Of a stretch of 5,853 nucleotides of DNA, positions 4,942 through 5,853 are shown in pieces. This stretch comes from a bacterium (GTDB taxonomy: Bacteria > Zhuqueibacterota > Zhuqueibacteria > Residuimicrobiales > Residuimicrobiaceae), in contig JAAYTV010000721.1 in NCBI GenBank assembly GCA_012523655.1, positions 1 to 5,853 on the forward strand, read 5' to 3'. The position numbers and the translations under genes are program-made. Within the stretch, counting starts at the first letter, position 1; each line of letters begins with the position of its first letter. Under the pieces are notes generated by a model. That model was not told where the DNA came from. It was given only the letters and a program-made list of their open reading frames with translations, and did not search any database.

Positions 4942-5853
4942 CTACTCGATATTTTCCGTGCTTTTTTTCAATTCGCGCGACGTTTGGAAAAATTCGTCCG
5001 GCGTCATCTTTTTCAGATATACCATGCCGTGAGACGCACGCAGGCGAAGGTGTTTGCTCTCATTGAAAAACTCGCGCCCCAGACAGCACTTGATGTCCTG
5101 ATATTGCTCTACCAGAATCTTTCGCGAAAGTCGGGAAAAGGGCCCGTCCAATTCATAACTGGGAAAAGAGGCTTCACGCTGCGAGCCGAAACAGGTCTCG
5201 AACGCAGCTTCCATCACCGCCATGGAATTCAACGACACCGGAATCAACGTCGTGACCTCAGAGGGATGGAATCGATACCACACGTTTCGGTATCCCCACA
5301 CCTCCAACTTGTTCGGCTTTTCTTCCTCCTGATAGATGCGCAGCGCCTGGGAAACGGTTTGCAACACCTTGTAGTGGGTGTCCGGTCCGCTGCCTTCAGG
5401 GTCCAGTGCGACGGTGACGATCGTCGGTTTGACCTGCTGCATCAACGCGAGGAGCGGAGCGACATCCCGATCCATCCTGGGCGTTTCGGTAAAGATCTCA
5501 CCTTTGTAAAAGCCCAGACGCAGATGGTGCACATGAAAGGCATTGAAGCCCAAATGCCCCCATTTCAAATCCGATTCCCATTCGCGCAACATGCCTTTCA
5601 GCTGCTGAATATAGGGAAGGTCTTTCTTACCCGGATACTGGCTTTTGAAATAAAGGATCAGCTCCGAGATGCGATTGCGCAGTTGCGACAGATCGTTCTC
5701 TTCGAAAATAAAGATTAGGTTCCTCAGCAACCGTCGGGCTTCGCCCTCCTGCTGCATATGTTTGCTGTGCGCAGCGACGCCGTCGAGAAACTGATAGACA
5801 TCCCGGTTGCGGCCGCTCTCGTTGTTGGGCTCAAAATAGCCCTCTTCCATCAA
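4942..5853 (-). CDS. C-terminal part of a PIG-L/LmbE-type protein, likely a NagB-LmbE fusion (5' partial)
   Basis: The frame is open to the window edge, so the N-terminus is missing; 303 residues are visible and end at TAG 4942. From memory of the family, the visible part closely follows the second half of the long (about 640-670 aa) Bacteroidota proteins annotated as glucosamine-6-phosphate deaminase, in which a NagB domain is followed by a PIG-L/LmbE deacetylase-like domain. Landmarks (counted from the window edge) are DPEGSGPDTHYKVLQ (151-165), whose H160 is the likely zinc-ligand histidine; WGYRNVWYRFHPSE (186-199); and CFGSQREASFPSYELDGPF (221-239). The upstream LmbE HPDD zinc motif and any NagB domain would lie outside the window, so the fusion cannot be confirmed. 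Likely role: cytoplasmic amino-sugar metabolism, deamination of glucosamine-6-phosphate and possibly deacetylation of an N-acetyl sugar. Confidence 0.85.
   Translation of the reverse strand: MMEEGYFEPNNESGRNRDVYQFLDGVAAHSKHMQQEGEARRLLRNLIFIFEENDLSQLRNRISELILYFKSQYPGKKDLPYIQQLKGMLREWESDLKWGHLGFNAFHVHHLRLGFYKGEIFTETPRMDRDVAPLLALMQQVKPTIVTVALDPEGSGPDTHYKVLQTVSQALRIYQEEEKPNKLEVWGYRNVWYRFHPSEVTTLIPVSLNSMAVMEAAFETCFGSQREASFPSYELDGPFSRLSRKILVEQYQDIKCCLGREFFNESKHLRLRASHGMVYLKKMTPDEFFQTSRELKKSTENIE

Noticed and set aside
4903..5718. Long plus-strand open frame (271 codons) opposite the LmbE-like gene
   Set aside because: The minus strand here encodes a clearly recognisable conserved protein. The plus-strand translation has no family features and is an antisense shadow.

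Overview
The window looks like a chromosomal segment from a Gram-negative, anaerobic or facultatively anaerobic environmental bacterium. Three proteins suggest this: a quinone-linked HybB/NrfD membrane subunit carrying a multihaem tail, a symporter of a type I associate with FCB-group and planctomycete-like genomes, and the C-terminal part of a NagB-LmbE fusion of the kind known from Bacteroidota. I infer a member of the FCB superphylum, possibly Calditrichota/KSB1-like. No rRNA or other marker gene is present, so this placement is tentative. There are no mobile elements, CRISPR arrays or tRNA genes.

Layout. (1) Positions 1-1302, plus strand: the 3' part of a gene for a polytopic HybB/NrfD-type quinone oxidoreductase subunit that runs on, in one frame, into a c7-like triheme cytochrome domain. 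(2) Positions 1303-1373: a convergent gap with an imperfect hairpin flanked by T-rich tracts on both strands, probably a bidirectional terminator. (3) Positions 4347 down to 1374, minus strand: a very compact five-gene operon. In order it encodes an SSS-family sodium:solute symporter (540 aa), a two-helix membrane protein (98 aa), two single-helix miniproteins (39 and 37 aa) and a HisN-type inositol-monophosphatase-family phosphatase. Junctions are 1-2 nt gaps or start/stop overlaps (ATGA, TGATG). (4) Positions 4348-4426: a short divergent intergenic region with a strong Shine-Dalgarno for the symporter, a small perfect inverted repeat and a weak candidate promoter. (5) Positions 4427-4888, plus strand: an orphan 153-aa exported protein, possibly a small outer-membrane beta-barrel. 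(6) Positions 5853 down to 4942, minus strand: the C-terminal portion of a PIG-L/LmbE-type protein very similar to the second half of Bacteroidota NagB-LmbE fusions (amino-sugar metabolism); its N-terminal part lies outside the window.

How the parts fit. The symporter and its three tiny membrane partners probably form one transport system, with the small proteins as candidate accessory subunits. The terminal phosphatase is translationally coupled to the last miniprotein and may act on the imported solute or its phosphorylated form rather than, or as well as, in histidine synthesis. No histidine genes are visible here. The cytochrome fusion belongs to a separate respiratory operon that ends in this window. 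The most interesting points are the quinone-subunit/triheme fusion and the symporter operon with three micro-membrane proteins, one of which (37 aa) is small enough to be missed by ordinary gene calling.
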